A DNA stretch of 33,114 nucleotides from positions 1-33,114 of the forward strand of contig CAZOUY010000013.1 in the NCBI GenBank assembly GCA_964583155.1, read 5' to 3'. Origin of the DNA: CAG-826 sp964583155 (GTDB taxonomy: Bacteria; Bacillota_I; Bacilli_A; RFN20; CAG-826). The position numbers and the translations under genes were made by a program. The notes below the pieces were generated by a model. It saw nothing but the letters and a program-made list of their open reading frames with translations, was not told the origin of the DNA and searched no databases. Shown here one piece after another: positions 1-6,873 of the stretch (its first letter is position 1; every line of letters begins with the position of its first letter).

Positions 1-3
1 AAA

Positions 4-51
4 TGTCAGATAATCGCTCGATAACCAAGTGTCAGATAATCGCTCGATAAC
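4..51. repeat. Direct repeat, 22 bp x2, period 26
   Basis: A 22-bp sequence beginning TGTCAGATAATCGC occurs at 4-25 and again at 30-51 with no mismatch, separated by CAAG. The first copy almost touches the window edge, so this may be the end of a longer tandem array. It lies just upstream of the rpmG promoter region. Its function is unknown; it could be an intergenic repeat or an IS-end multiple repeat. Confidence 0.8.
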
Positions 52-72
52 GACACAGCAAATATAAAATAT

Positions 73-101
73 TTGACTATTGTTTCAATATATGATAAAT
101 T
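73..101 (+). promoter_or_regulatory. Possible rpmG-secE-nusG promoter
   Basis: TTGACT (73-78) is followed after 17 bp by TAAATT (96-101). The -35 is good and the -10 is weak. A 12-bp direct repeat, CAATATATGATA, lies at 86-97 and 109-120 over and behind the -10. Position and spacing fit a promoter for the rpmG operon, but the call is tentative. Confidence 0.35.
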
Positions 102-135
102 GTTAAAGCAATATATGATAGGATGTGGTAAAATA

Positions 136-285
136 ATGAGAGAAAAAGTGATTTTGATTTGTAGTAAATGTCTCTCAAGAAATTACACAACTACGAGGCG
201 CAAAGGCGATGTCACCAAGCGCTTGCAATTGATGAAATTTTGCCCGAAATGTAATGCTCAAACATTGCATAAAGAAAGCAAATAG
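136..285 (+). CDS. rpmG: 50S ribosomal protein L33
   Basis: This 49-residue protein is a component of the large ribosomal subunit. It has the zinc-ribbon form of L33, with Cys pairs CSKC near the N-terminus and CPKC near the C-terminus and the typical NYTTTRRKGD segment. I chose the ATG at 136, which gives MREKVILICSKC, the normal L33 N-terminus and length; a longer frame from TTG at 73 would run through the putative promoter. The Shine-Dalgarno is weak (AGGA at 120-123). secE follows after 11 bp. In Bacillus an L33 paralogue also precedes secE-nusG, so synteny supports the call. Confidence 0.93.
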   Translation: MREKVILICSKCLSRNYTTTRRKGDVTKRLQLMKFCPKCNAQTLHKESK

Positions 286-296
286 GAGGATTCCCG

Positions 297-500
297 ATGA
301 GTAAAGTAAAAAAATATTTTAAAGGTGTTGCGGTTGAAGCGAAACGGGTTCGCTGGCCTAAAAAGAATGATTTGTGGGCTTCAATTGCCGTGGTAATTGC
401 TGTTACCGTTTTTTGTGCATTATGTTTAGCGTTAGATGATGCTATTACTGCTAAATTATTAGGTCAATTAGAAGACGCTTTTAAATCGTGGGGGGCCTAA
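297..500 (+). CDS. secE: Preprotein translocase subunit SecE
   Basis: This is the small essential subunit of the SecYEG translocon in the cytoplasmic membrane. The 67 residues show the short single-TM SecE form: an N-terminal amphipathic stretch (KKYFKGVAVEAKRVRWPKK, with the conserved R-V-x-WP motif) and one hydrophobic helix, about residues 28-48. A strong ribosome-binding site (AGGAGG, 284-289) overlaps the end of rpmG and sets the ATG at 297. The stop codon lies two bases before the nusG start, so translation is probably coupled. Length and order match Firmicutes secE. Confidence 0.95.
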   Translation: MSKVKKYFKGVAVEAKRVRWPKKNDLWASIAVVIAVTVFCALCLALDDAITAKLLGQLEDAFKSWGA

Positions 501-502
501 AA

Positions 503-1054
503 ATGGAAAATGTAGCAGATAAATCTTGGTATGTCGTTAATACCTATTCTGGCCATGAGAATAAGGTTGCGGAGAATCTAAAACGCCGTGTGGAATCGAT
601 GGATCTACAGGATTATGTTTTCCGAATCATTGTTGCCGAGCAGGAAGAACAAGTTTTAAAAGATGGAGTACCAACTGGAAAAATTAAAATGAAGAATCTC
701 TATCCGGGTTATGTATTTATTGAAATGCATATGACCGATGAAGCGTGGTATATGGTTCGTAATACGCCGGGAGTTACGGGATTCGTTGGATCTTCCGGTG
801 GCGGAGCTAAGCCTTTCCCTGTTCCCCGTGAGCAAATAGAACCGGTTTTAAAAAGGATGGGCGTGGTTGATGATTCCATGTATTCCCGTTATGAAATTGG
901 TGATTACGTGAAGATTTTACGTGGCACATTAGAGGGCAGTGAAGGAACGATTGAAGATATCGACACGACAACCGGAATGGTCAAAGTTGGAACTGTTTTC
1001 TTTGGTCGAGCGACAACTGTTGAAGTGGAATTTTCCGAGATTGAAAAAGTTTAA
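503..1054 (+). CDS. nusG: Transcription elongation/antitermination factor NusG
   Basis: NusG binds RNA polymerase clamp helices and modulates pausing, Rho termination and transcription-translation coupling. The 183 residues contain the NGN domain (WYVVNTYSGHENKVAENL near the N-terminus, then NLYPGYVFIEM and VRNTPGVTGFVG) and a C-terminal KOW domain (GDYVKILRGTLEGSEGTI onward). I chose ATG 503 because the NGN domain begins at once and a G-run (490-495) able to pair with the anti-SD by G-U wobble lies 7 bases upstream. An in-frame GTG at 488, inside secE, has no ribosome-binding site. A terminator follows, so the operon ends here instead of reading on to rplK. Confidence 0.96.
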   Translation: MENVADKSWYVVNTYSGHENKVAENLKRRVESMDLQDYVFRIIVAEQEEQVLKDGVPTGKIKMKNLYPGYVFIEMHMTDEAWYMVRNTPGVTGFVGSSGGGAKPFPVPREQIEPVLKRMGVVDDSMYSRYEIGDYVKILRGTLEGSEGTIEDIDTTTGMVKVGTVFFGRATTVEVEFSEIEKV

Positions 1055-1062
1055 ATTATTGT

Positions 1063-1099
1063 AAAAAGATCAATTTGCGTTGATCTTTTTATTTTTTTT
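1063..1099 (+). terminator. Rho-independent terminator after nusG
   Basis: An 11-bp stem, AAAAAGATCAA (1063-1073) with TTGATCTTTTT (1080-1090), has a 6-base loop and is followed by a long T-run to 1099. It ends the rpmG-secE-nusG operon. Confidence 0.88.
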
Positions 1100-1100
1100 G

Positions 1101-1129
1101 TTGACAATATGAACAAATATTCATATACT
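1101..1129 (+). promoter_or_regulatory. Promoter of the metal-resistance operon
   Basis: TTGACA (1101-1106), a 17-bp spacer and TATACT (1124-1129) form an almost perfect sigma-A-type promoter. The spacer and -10 are covered by an ArsR/SmtB-type operator, which suggests repression by steric exclusion of RNA polymerase when no metal is bound. Confidence 0.85.
1107..1126. promoter_or_regulatory. ArsR/SmtB-type operator O1
   Basis: ATATGAA (1107-1113) and TTCATAT (1120-1126) form a perfect inverted repeat around a 6-bp centre. The core TGAACAAATATTCA agrees with operators of CzrA/CadC-type metal sensors. It sits within the promoter spacer and -10. Confidence 0.82.
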
Positions 1130-1142
1130 ATAGATGAGATGT

Positions 1143-1158
1143 ATGAATGATCGTTCAT
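1143..1158. promoter_or_regulatory. ArsR/SmtB-type operator O2
   Basis: ATGAA (1143-1147) and TTCAT (1154-1158) are separated by 6 bp, the same half-sites and spacing as O1. The centre is 34 bp from that of O1 and lies in the transcribed leader, just ahead of the arsR ribosome-binding site AAAGGAG (1172-1178). A second repressor dimer could bind here. Confidence 0.7.
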
Positions 1159-1185
1159 GTATCTTTCGATTAAAGGAGTAAAACT

Positions 1186-1539
1186 ATGAAACACAAATAT
1201 GCTTGCGATTGCCATCATGATGAATACGGGCCATTACCTTCTTTTCCTGACGAAGAGGTAATGAACAGAATGGCGTCGGTCTTAAAAATAACCGCTGATG
1301 CCACGCGCTTGAAAATTCTATATGCGCTGATGAAAGGACCTAAATGTGTCTGTGACATTCAAGAAAATATAGGTGCCTCGCAATCATTGGTATCCCATCA
1401 ATTAAAAATATTGCGCGATAACAATTTAGTGCGATGCGAAAAGCAAGGTAATAAAGCGCTATATTCTTTGAGCGATGGTCATGTTGTTATTTTATTGAGC
1501 ATTGTTCATGAACATGTGATGGAAGGTGAAGAAGAATGA
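1186..1539 (+). CDS. ArsR/SmtB-family metal-sensing repressor (CadC/CzrA-like)
   Basis: This 117-residue winged-helix repressor probably senses Zn, Cd or Pb and represses its own operon. The HTH region (CDIQENIGASQSLVSHQLKI) lies at about residues 56-75. Two potential metal sites are visible. One is an alpha3N-type thiolate site (Cys7, Cys9, Cys54, Cys56; CVCD motif as in CadC). The other is an alpha5 site (Asp97, His99, His110, Glu113) whose spacing matches SmtB. Two matching operators lie upstream. Its TGA overlaps the ATG of the P-type ATPase (ATGA at 1536-1539), so the two are translationally coupled. The metal identity is inferred, not shown. Confidence 0.9.
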   Translation: MKHKYACDCHHDEYGPLPSFPDEEVMNRMASVLKITADATRLKILYALMKGPKCVCDIQENIGASQSLVSHQLKILRDNNLVRCEKQGNKALYSLSDGHVVILLSIVHEHVMEGEEE

Positions 1540-3623
1540 GAAAGATTTATCATATCGAAGGTCTCGATTGCGCTAATTGCGCCCGTGAGCTTGAAGAATA
1601 TTTATCGAAAGATGAAGGCATTGAAAAAGCGGTAATAGACTTTATTGGTAAAAAACTTTTTGTGACCTATAAGGAAAAAGAATACTCTATCGATGAATTA
1701 TTACAAAAAATTCTCGAAGTTGAATCAGGAATAACTTTGACTATGAACGACGAACAAAAGCCGACACAAGAAAAGCATGATAAGACTTTTGGAGAAGAGC
1801 ATGAATGGCTGATAATTCGTTTGGTTGTTGCTAGCATCATGTTAGCGTTTGGCTATTTCTGGAAGCTTTCGGAAACGCTCAAAATAATTATCTTTGTCGT
1901 GGCATATTTATGCGCCGGACTTGATGTCTTGATTATGATGGTTAAGAATTTTGCTAAAAAGAAATTCTTTACTGAATATAGTCTAATGAGTATAGCGACA
2001 ATTGGCGCTTTTATTATTCAGGAATATCCCGAAGCTGTTTTGGTCATGATTCTATATCAAATCGGTGAATTATTACAGGACGCATCGGTGGAGCACTCAC
2101 GCAACACGATTCGCGCGACTATCGCTTTACGTTCGCAAACAGCCGATGTGTGGAGAAATGATGCTTTAGTCAGCGTCGATCCAGAAGATTTGTTGATTGA
2201 TGAAATAGTTGAGGTTAAGGTTGGTGCGATAATTCCTGTTGATGGTGTTGTTATAAGTGGCGAAGGAACTATTGATACTTCTAATTTGACAGGAGAATCA
2301 GTTCCTATTAATGTGAACGAAGGCATGGAAGTCTTATCGGGCACTGTACTTTTATCCGGTCATATTACGATGCGTGTCGTTAAAAAGTATGAGGATTCAA
2401 CCGCTAATAAAGTTTTAGAATTGATTGAAGAGAATGGCGAGAAAAAGACAAAGGTTGAAAGATTCGTCAGTCAATTTGCTCGTATTTACACTCCAGTCGT
2501 GTTTTTGGTGGCTCTTTTAATATTTCTTATTCCGCCGATCTTTAGCGTTTCATGGCGCGATTCAGCCTATCGTGCACTGATCTTTTTGGTTATATCATGT
2601 CCATGTGCAATCGTTATCAGCGTCCCTTTAGCCTATTTTGTAGGCATGGGAGGTTTGGCGCATCAAGGAATTATTGTTAAAGGAGCAAATTATCTGGATG
2701 CTCTCCGTGAAGTTAAGACAATCGTTTGCGATAAAACCGGAACCTTAACAAAAGGCCGCTTTAATATCACTAAATTGGATATCAAAGAGCCATATAACGA
2801 TTGCTTCTTAGAATATTTGGCATATGCTGAGAGCATATCAAATCATCCAATTGCCCAATCAGTAGTTATGTATTATCAAAAGCCGATTGATTCTTCACTG
2901 ATCACTAATTCAAATGAGATATCCGGTCAAGGAGTTGAGATCTGTTATCAAAATCACCATATTAAAGTCGGTAACGCGCGTATGATCTCATCAGCTCCTC
3001 ATATTGATGAAATCGGAACCATCTTGATGATGGAAGTAGATGGTGAATACGCAGGCTATGCCGTTTTGAATGATGAAATAAAAGCCGAAGCATCCGGATT
3101 TATTTCTAGTGCTCATCAGCAAGGAATGAAGGTTATTATGTTAACGGGCGATAAAAAACAATATGCTCTTAAAGTTGCTGAGGATTTGCATCTTGATGAG
3201 GTCCATGCGGAATTATTACCGGCTGATAAAGTAACGAAACTAGAGAACTTTTTAAATCAAGAGCAGTATCAAAAGGTTCTCTACATGGGTGATGGAATTA
3301 ACGATGCCCCTAGTATCACAAGAGCGGATGTTGGTGTGGCAATGGGAGCCTTGGGAAGTGACGCCGCGATTGAAGCGAGCGATATGGTGATCATGAATGA
3401 TAACATTGAAAATGTTATTTACGCTAAAAAAGTGGCCCACAAAGTCCACAGAACGGCTATCTTTAATATCGTTATGTCATTAACCGTGAAGGGAATTTGT
3501 TACGTTTTGGCTGTTATTGGATACTCTTCAATGTGGCTAGCGCTTTTAGCCGATGTCGGCGTGGCCTTGATTGCTATTTTAAATTCAATAATGCTCAACA
3601 AAAGAATCAAAGGAATAAAATAA
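1536..3623 (+). CDS. Zn2+/Cd2+/Pb2+-exporting P1B-type ATPase
   Basis: This inner-membrane pump exports soft divalent metals using ATP (ZntA/CadA type, P1B-2). The 695 residues contain, in order: an N-terminal heavy-metal domain with CxxC at Cys12/Cys15; paired TM helices; the actuator loop with TGES; the TM metal motif CPC (355-357); the phosphorylation motif DKTGT (Asp399); the SNHP nucleotide-binding motif; GDGINDAP; and two last TM helices with Lys in the first and the D-V-G motif (LADVGVAL) in the second, the P1B-2 signature. Length is normal. It overlaps the repressor by 4 bp and shares its metal-controlled promoter. Copper pumps differ in the last TM motifs, so copper is less likely. 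Confidence 0.94.
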   Translation: MRKIYHIEGLDCANCARELEEYLSKDEGIEKAVIDFIGKKLFVTYKEKEYSIDELLQKILEVESGITLTMNDEQKPTQEKHDKTFGEEHEWLIIRLVVASIMLAFGYFWKLSETLKIIIFVVAYLCAGLDVLIMMVKNFAKKKFFTEYSLMSIATIGAFIIQEYPEAVLVMILYQIGELLQDASVEHSRNTIRATIALRSQTADVWRNDALVSVDPEDLLIDEIVEVKVGAIIPVDGVVISGEGTIDTSNLTGESVPINVNEGMEVLSGTVLLSGHITMRVVKKYEDSTANKVLELIEENGEKKTKVERFVSQFARIYTPVVFLVALLIFLIPPIFSVSWRDSAYRALIFLVISCPCAIVISVPLAYFVGMGGLAHQGIIVKGANYLDALREVKTIVCDKTGTLTKGRFNITKLDIKEPYNDCFLEYLAYAESISNHPIAQSVVMYYQKPIDSSLITNSNEISGQGVEICYQNHHIKVGNARMISSAPHIDEIGTILMMEVDGEYAGYAVLNDEIKAEASGFISSAHQQGMKVIMLTGDKKQYALKVAEDLHLDEVHAELLPADKVTKLENFLNQEQYQKVLYMGDGINDAPSITRADVGVAMGALGSDAAIEASDMVIMNDNIENVIYAKKVAHKVHRTAIFNIVMSLTVKGICYVLAVIGYSSMWLALLADVGVALIAILNSIMLNKRIKGIK

Positions 3624-3624
3624 T

Positions 3625-4488
3625 ATGGCTGATCTAGATATGATAGAAAGAAACGGTATCATCTTGCGGCAATTGCAGTATTTCCTCATATATAACGATG
3701 CAGCGATTACCACGAATCAAATGGAAAAAATGATGAAATTAGGATTGCCATCGAAACGGGCTTTCCAATTATTATTAAGACAATACTTAGATTTTGCGCA
3801 TGATGACTTTCCCTGGGTCGATCAATATCTTTCCAAAATGATCAATGAATTGAGCTTTGAATATTATAGCAACAATGAATACTATAAAAATATTATCTTG
3901 CCCAATAAAAAAAGTGGCAAATGGCGTCTTGGTCATGAGAAATATAAAGCATATCAGAGCTTTATCTGTCGCGATTATCTTTATGATGATAATGGAGCGG
4001 TATATCCGCAAATCGGGTATTTTACAAAGCCTTTTCCGTATCCTGCGATCTATGAAAACGATGTTTTATGGATGAGCGTAACGCCCAATGAAATAGAAAC
4101 CATGAAAAAGCCAATTGAATTGGCTAAAGGAAATGTTTTAACATGTGGGTTAGGATTGGGCTATTATGCTTATATGGTTTCACAAAAGGCTGATGTCCAA
4201 TCTCTCACCATCATTGAAAAGGATCCTCAAGTCATCGCCCTTTTTAAGCAAATCATATTGCCTCAATTTGATCATCAAGATAAAATAACGATCATTGCCA
4301 AAGATGCATTGGAATATTTATCAAATGATCTTTATGACGGACAGTATCATGAGATATTTATCGATCTTTGGCATGATGCAGGCGATGGCCTAATGTGGTA
4401 TAAGCAGTTAACACCACGACTCGATAAATTAAAAAAGACGCATGTTTCATATTGGATTGAAGATACGATTAAGTATTATTTAAAATAA
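3625..4488 (+). CDS. SAM-methyltransferase-fold protein of unknown substrate
   Basis: This is a 287-residue cytosolic protein. The first ~130 residues resemble no domain I can name. The second half shows a Rossmann-like methyltransferase core: GNVLTCGLGLGYYAYM, the Gly-rich SAM loop (about residues 169-184), then LTIIEKDPQVI with an acidic residue at the end of strand beta2, and IFIDLWHDA in the position of motif IV. The layout recalls spermidine-synthase-like or small-molecule methyltransferases. It starts one base after the ATPase stop and ends at a shared terminator, so it belongs to the metal operon. A role in metal resistance is possible but not demonstrated. AAAGGA upstream serves as ribosome-binding site. 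Confidence 0.7.
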   Translation: MADLDMIERNGIILRQLQYFLIYNDAAITTNQMEKMMKLGLPSKRAFQLLLRQYLDFAHDDFPWVDQYLSKMINELSFEYYSNNEYYKNIILPNKKSGKWRLGHEKYKAYQSFICRDYLYDDNGAVYPQIGYFTKPFPYPAIYENDVLWMSVTPNEIETMKKPIELAKGNVLTCGLGLGYYAYMVSQKADVQSLTIIEKDPQVIALFKQIILPQFDHQDKITIIAKDALEYLSNDLYDGQYHEIFIDLWHDAGDGLMWYKQLTPRLDKLKKTHVSYWIEDTIKYYLK

Positions 4489-4528
4489 AAAGGCTCTGCG
4501 ATATTATATCGCGAGCCTTTATCTTTTT
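4488..4528. terminator. Bidirectional terminator between convergent operons
   Basis: A long stem, AAAGGCTC/GAGCCTTT extended by GCGATA/TATCGC, occupies about 4489-4520, with T-rich flanks for plus-strand reading and A-rich flanks for minus-strand reading. It separates the metal operon from ktrBA. Confidence 0.85.
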
Positions 4529-5183
4529 ACCCATTTAAAGCCCGATTGAATTTTTCAATATCTTTAGTTTTACCAACCACAAAGATAATGTCACCGCTTT
4601 CGATTGTATCGTTTGCTTTAGGAGCGAAAGTTTTGTTTTTTCGACTAATCAATATCAAGTTAACACCATAAGTGTTACGTGGATTTAAAAGAGAAATGCT
4701 TTGAGATTTAAAGTCATTGTTTATTAAAACCTTGACTACCGAGAAATTATCCTCCAAAGAATAATAATCGACAAAGGACTCATTTTCCAAGCGATTAGCA
4801 AGGCCTTTACCTGCCATCCGTTGGGGAGAGATAACCTCATGGGCCCCGAGTTTCTTTAAGACGGGCACATAGTATTCATTATCAACGCGGACTGTCAAAT
4901 GTTTAATTCCCATTTCCACTAAGATTACGGTCGTTAAAATAGATGCTTGAATATTATTTCCATAAGCGACGATGGCGTGATCAATATTGGGGATATCTAA
5001 CTCACGCAATGCTTTTTCATCGGTAGCATCGGCGATGAAAACGGTGGGGATAAAATTCGATGCTTTCTTTACTTTTGTTTCGTCCATGTCGATAGCGATC
5101 ACATCAGCATCATGCATCGCCAATTCTTCAACAATAGACATTCCAAATTGACCTAATCCAAATACCGCAAAAGTTTTTTTCAT
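4527..5183 (-). CDS. ktrA: Ktr K+ uptake regulatory subunit KtrA (RCK protein)
   Basis: This cytosolic gating ring subunit controls the KtrB K+ channel. The 218 residues contain an N-terminal RCK_N Rossmann domain: GLGQFGMSIVEEL is the dinucleotide loop, followed by the acidic end of beta2 (VIAIDMDE) that selects NAD(H)/ATP-type ligands. A C-terminal TrkA_C domain follows (about residues 135-218, with DTIESGDIIFVVGK near the end). In Bacillus, c-di-AMP binds this C-domain in homologues; whether it does here is unknown. The AGGAGG ribosome-binding site overlaps the ktrB stop, 12 bp upstream, so it is the second gene of a ktrB-ktrA operon. Whether it is KtrA or the KtrC paralogue cannot be told from sequence alone. 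Confidence 0.9.
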   Translation of the reverse strand: MKKTFAVFGLGQFGMSIVEELAMHDADVIAIDMDETKVKKASNFIPTVFIADATDEKALRELDIPNIDHAIVAYGNNIQASILTTVILVEMGIKHLTVRVDNEYYVPVLKKLGAHEVISPQRMAGKGLANRLENESFVDYYSLEDNFSVVKVLINNDFKSQSISLLNPRNTYGVNLILISRKNKTFAPKANDTIESGDIIFVVGKTKDIEKFNRALNG

Positions 5184-5195
5184 TGAAGGTTCCTC

Positions 5196-6521
5196 CTATC
5201 CTATAACGACATTTTCTTCAATATAACGGACATGTTCTTTTTCTTCTTGCGAGAAAGACTTTGAAAAAACATTCATCACTGTCATTGGCCCAACACGACC
5301 AAAGAACATTAAACAACATAATACCATTTTACTTCCATATTGTAAATTAGGCGTCAGAGATTGTGAAAATCCGACGGTTCCCAAAGCAGAGAAAGACTCG
5401 AAGAGAAGACCACCGGTATTGGAATATACTTCCGAACCGCTATATTTTTCGATGGCTAAAATGGAAAAGAAGCCTACTAATAACACACCAAAAGCAATAA
5501 AGATTAAAGACATTGCTTTAGTAACAGAATTCTGTGATAGTTTTCGATTGAATACCACAGGATTTTTTCCACGGATATAAGAGAAGATGGCAATGATGAT
5601 AACGAAAAGAGTTGTTGTTTTAACACCGCCACCCGTTGATAGCGGTGAAGCTCCGATAAACATTAATAATTCCATCACAATTTCACCGGGAGTGGATAAA
5701 TCCGCCATATTGATTGTAGCGAAGCCGGCGGTTCGTGCCGAAACACTTTGAAAAAGAGCTTCTAAAAAGGTCATACCATTTTTATATTCGGTTGCCCATA
5801 ACGCTAATGTTCCAAAGATAATTAAAAAGGCTGTAGTGAATAAAACAATTTTAGTGAAGCAAGACCATTTTTTGGGACGGCGATGGATCATATCTTCAAT
5901 AACAGGAAAGCCAATTCCACCGACGATAATAAGCAGCATAGTGACGATATTTAAAGGTATGTTGTTTGCAAAGGAAATCAAGGATGAATTACCAAAAAGA
6001 TCAAAGCCGGCATTGTTAAAGCTGGATACTGCATGGAAAATCGATAACCAAATTCCCTGTCCGACGCCAAATTTCGGTATAAAAATAAATAAATTGACTA
6101 TTATTCCAATACCTTCGATTGCAAATGTATAGCGTATGACTTTTTTTACGAAGCTAATGACTCCGGAAAACTTGTTGACGCTCAAGGCTTCTTTTAAGAC
6201 AAACCGATCAATAGCCCCGATTTTTACACCCAAAACGGAAAGGAAAAAGGTGAAGATAGTGATGAAGCCCAGTCCGCCAATTTGGATTAATAACAGAAGA
6301 ACAATTTTTCCGAATAAGCTTAATGTCGAAGATAAATCGGCATAAGGCGATAGGCCGGTCACACAGACCGCCGATGTAGAAAGGAAAAGAGAATCCCAAT
6401 AGTTTCCGAAATGATTGTTTTGATGACTCCAAGGCAAAACTAAAAGGAATGAACCAAGAAAAATAACAATTGCAAAACTTAATAAAACTTGCAGATAAGG
6501 CCTTATTTTGATTTTTTTCAT
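5196..6521 (-). CDS. ktrB: Ktr/Trk-type K+ transporter membrane subunit KtrB
   Basis: This is a TrkH/KtrB-superfamily channel for Na+-dependent K+ uptake. The 441-residue membrane protein has the four M1-P-M2 repeats. The pore loops are TSAVCVTGLSPYA, FNNAGFDLFG, SARTAGFATINM and SALGTVGFSQSLTP, each with the selectivity Gly. SPLSTGGGVKTTT before TM8 is also typical. I chose the ATG at 6521 (MKKIKIRPYLQ), preceded by GAGAAAGGA. An in-frame start at 6638 would add 39 atypical residues across the promoter. The gene lies next to ktrA in the usual order and runs opposite to the metal operon and rplK. Confidence 0.93.
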   Translation of the reverse strand: MKKIKIRPYLQVLLSFAIVIFLGSFLLVLPWSHQNNHFGNYWDSLFLSTSAVCVTGLSPYADLSSTLSLFGKIVLLLLIQIGGLGFITIFTFFLSVLGVKIGAIDRFVLKEALSVNKFSGVISFVKKVIRYTFAIEGIGIIVNLFIFIPKFGVGQGIWLSIFHAVSSFNNAGFDLFGNSSLISFANNIPLNIVTMLLIIVGGIGFPVIEDMIHRRPKKWSCFTKIVLFTTAFLIIFGTLALWATEYKNGMTFLEALFQSVSARTAGFATINMADLSTPGEIVMELLMFIGASPLSTGGGVKTTTLFVIIIAIFSYIRGKNPVVFNRKLSQNSVTKAMSLIFIAFGVLLVGFFSILAIEKYSGSEVYSNTGGLLFESFSALGTVGFSQSLTPNLQYGSKMVLCCLMFFGRVGPMTVMNVFSKSFSQEEKEHVRYIEENVVIG

Positions 6522-6536
6522 AGTTTTCCTTTCTCC

Positions 6537-6555
6537 AAAAACGTTTTCCGTTTTT
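6537..6555 (-). promoter_or_regulatory. Leader hairpin of ktrB
   Basis: AAAAACG (6537-6543) and CGTTTTT (6549-6555) form a perfect 7-bp inverted repeat with a 5-base loop in the ktrB 5' UTR, directly ahead of the ribosome-binding site. It may influence translation. I see no c-di-AMP riboswitch in the leader, which is only about 40 bases long. Confidence 0.4.
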
Positions 6556-6569
6556 TGAAAACTAAAAAT

Positions 6570-6598
6570 ATTGTAGAACAAAAAAACCTTTTTGTCTA
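6570..6598 (-). promoter_or_regulatory. ktrBA promoter
   Basis: On the minus strand TAGACA (6598-6593), a 17-bp spacer and TACAAT (6575-6570) match 5 of 6 bases in each sigma-A element. It lies about 50 bp upstream of the chosen ktrB start. Confidence 0.75.
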
Positions 6599-6726
6599 TG
6601 ACTTCAGTTATGTTCCGTTTGATCGTATTTATGGGCATGTCAGACTAAAATACTTTTTATTCACTTTTCCGTTTTTTTCTTGCGATTTACGAAAAAAATA
6701 TTTATTAAATATTTCCTAAAAAATAC

Positions 6727-6755
6727 TTGCCAAGTCCAAATCAATATTGTATCAT
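6727..6755 (+). promoter_or_regulatory. Promoter of the rplKA(JL) ribosomal operon
   Basis: TTGCCA (6727-6732), a 17-bp spacer and TATCAT (6750-6755) fit a sigma-A promoter. It precedes a structured leader and rplK. With the terminator after nusG, it explains how rplK is expressed without rpmG-secE-nusG read-through. Confidence 0.75.
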
Positions 6756-6761
6756 TAAACA

Positions 6762-6835
6762 GCGCGAATGTTTATGCGCGCATAGTAAGACGTAAAGGTG
6801 TGGAAGGATGAAGCGATTCATCCAATAAAACCACA
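6762..6835 (+). promoter_or_regulatory. Structured rplK leader (candidate L1 autoregulatory site)
   Basis: Two hairpins precede the rplK ribosome-binding site. The first pairs GCGCG (6762-6766) with CGCGC (6777-6781). The second pairs TGTGG (6799-6803) with CCACA (6831-6835), then an asymmetric internal loop, then GGATGAA (6806-6812) with TTCATCC (6817-6823) closed by a GCGA tetraloop. L11-L1 operons are classically autoregulated by L1 binding a leader that mimics 23S rRNA, so this is the likely site, but I have not matched it to a model. Confidence 0.5.
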
Positions 6836-6873
6836 ACACGGACAAAAAAACTTGAAAGAAGGAGGAATGTCAC

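Noticed and set aside
5196..6638. Longer KtrB starting at 6638
   Set aside because: The extra 39 residues are atypical, cross a near-consensus promoter, and ATG 6521 has a good ribosome-binding site.
6522..6640. c-di-AMP riboswitch before ktrB
   Set aside because: The leader between promoter and start is only about 40 bases with one small hairpin, too short for the known element.
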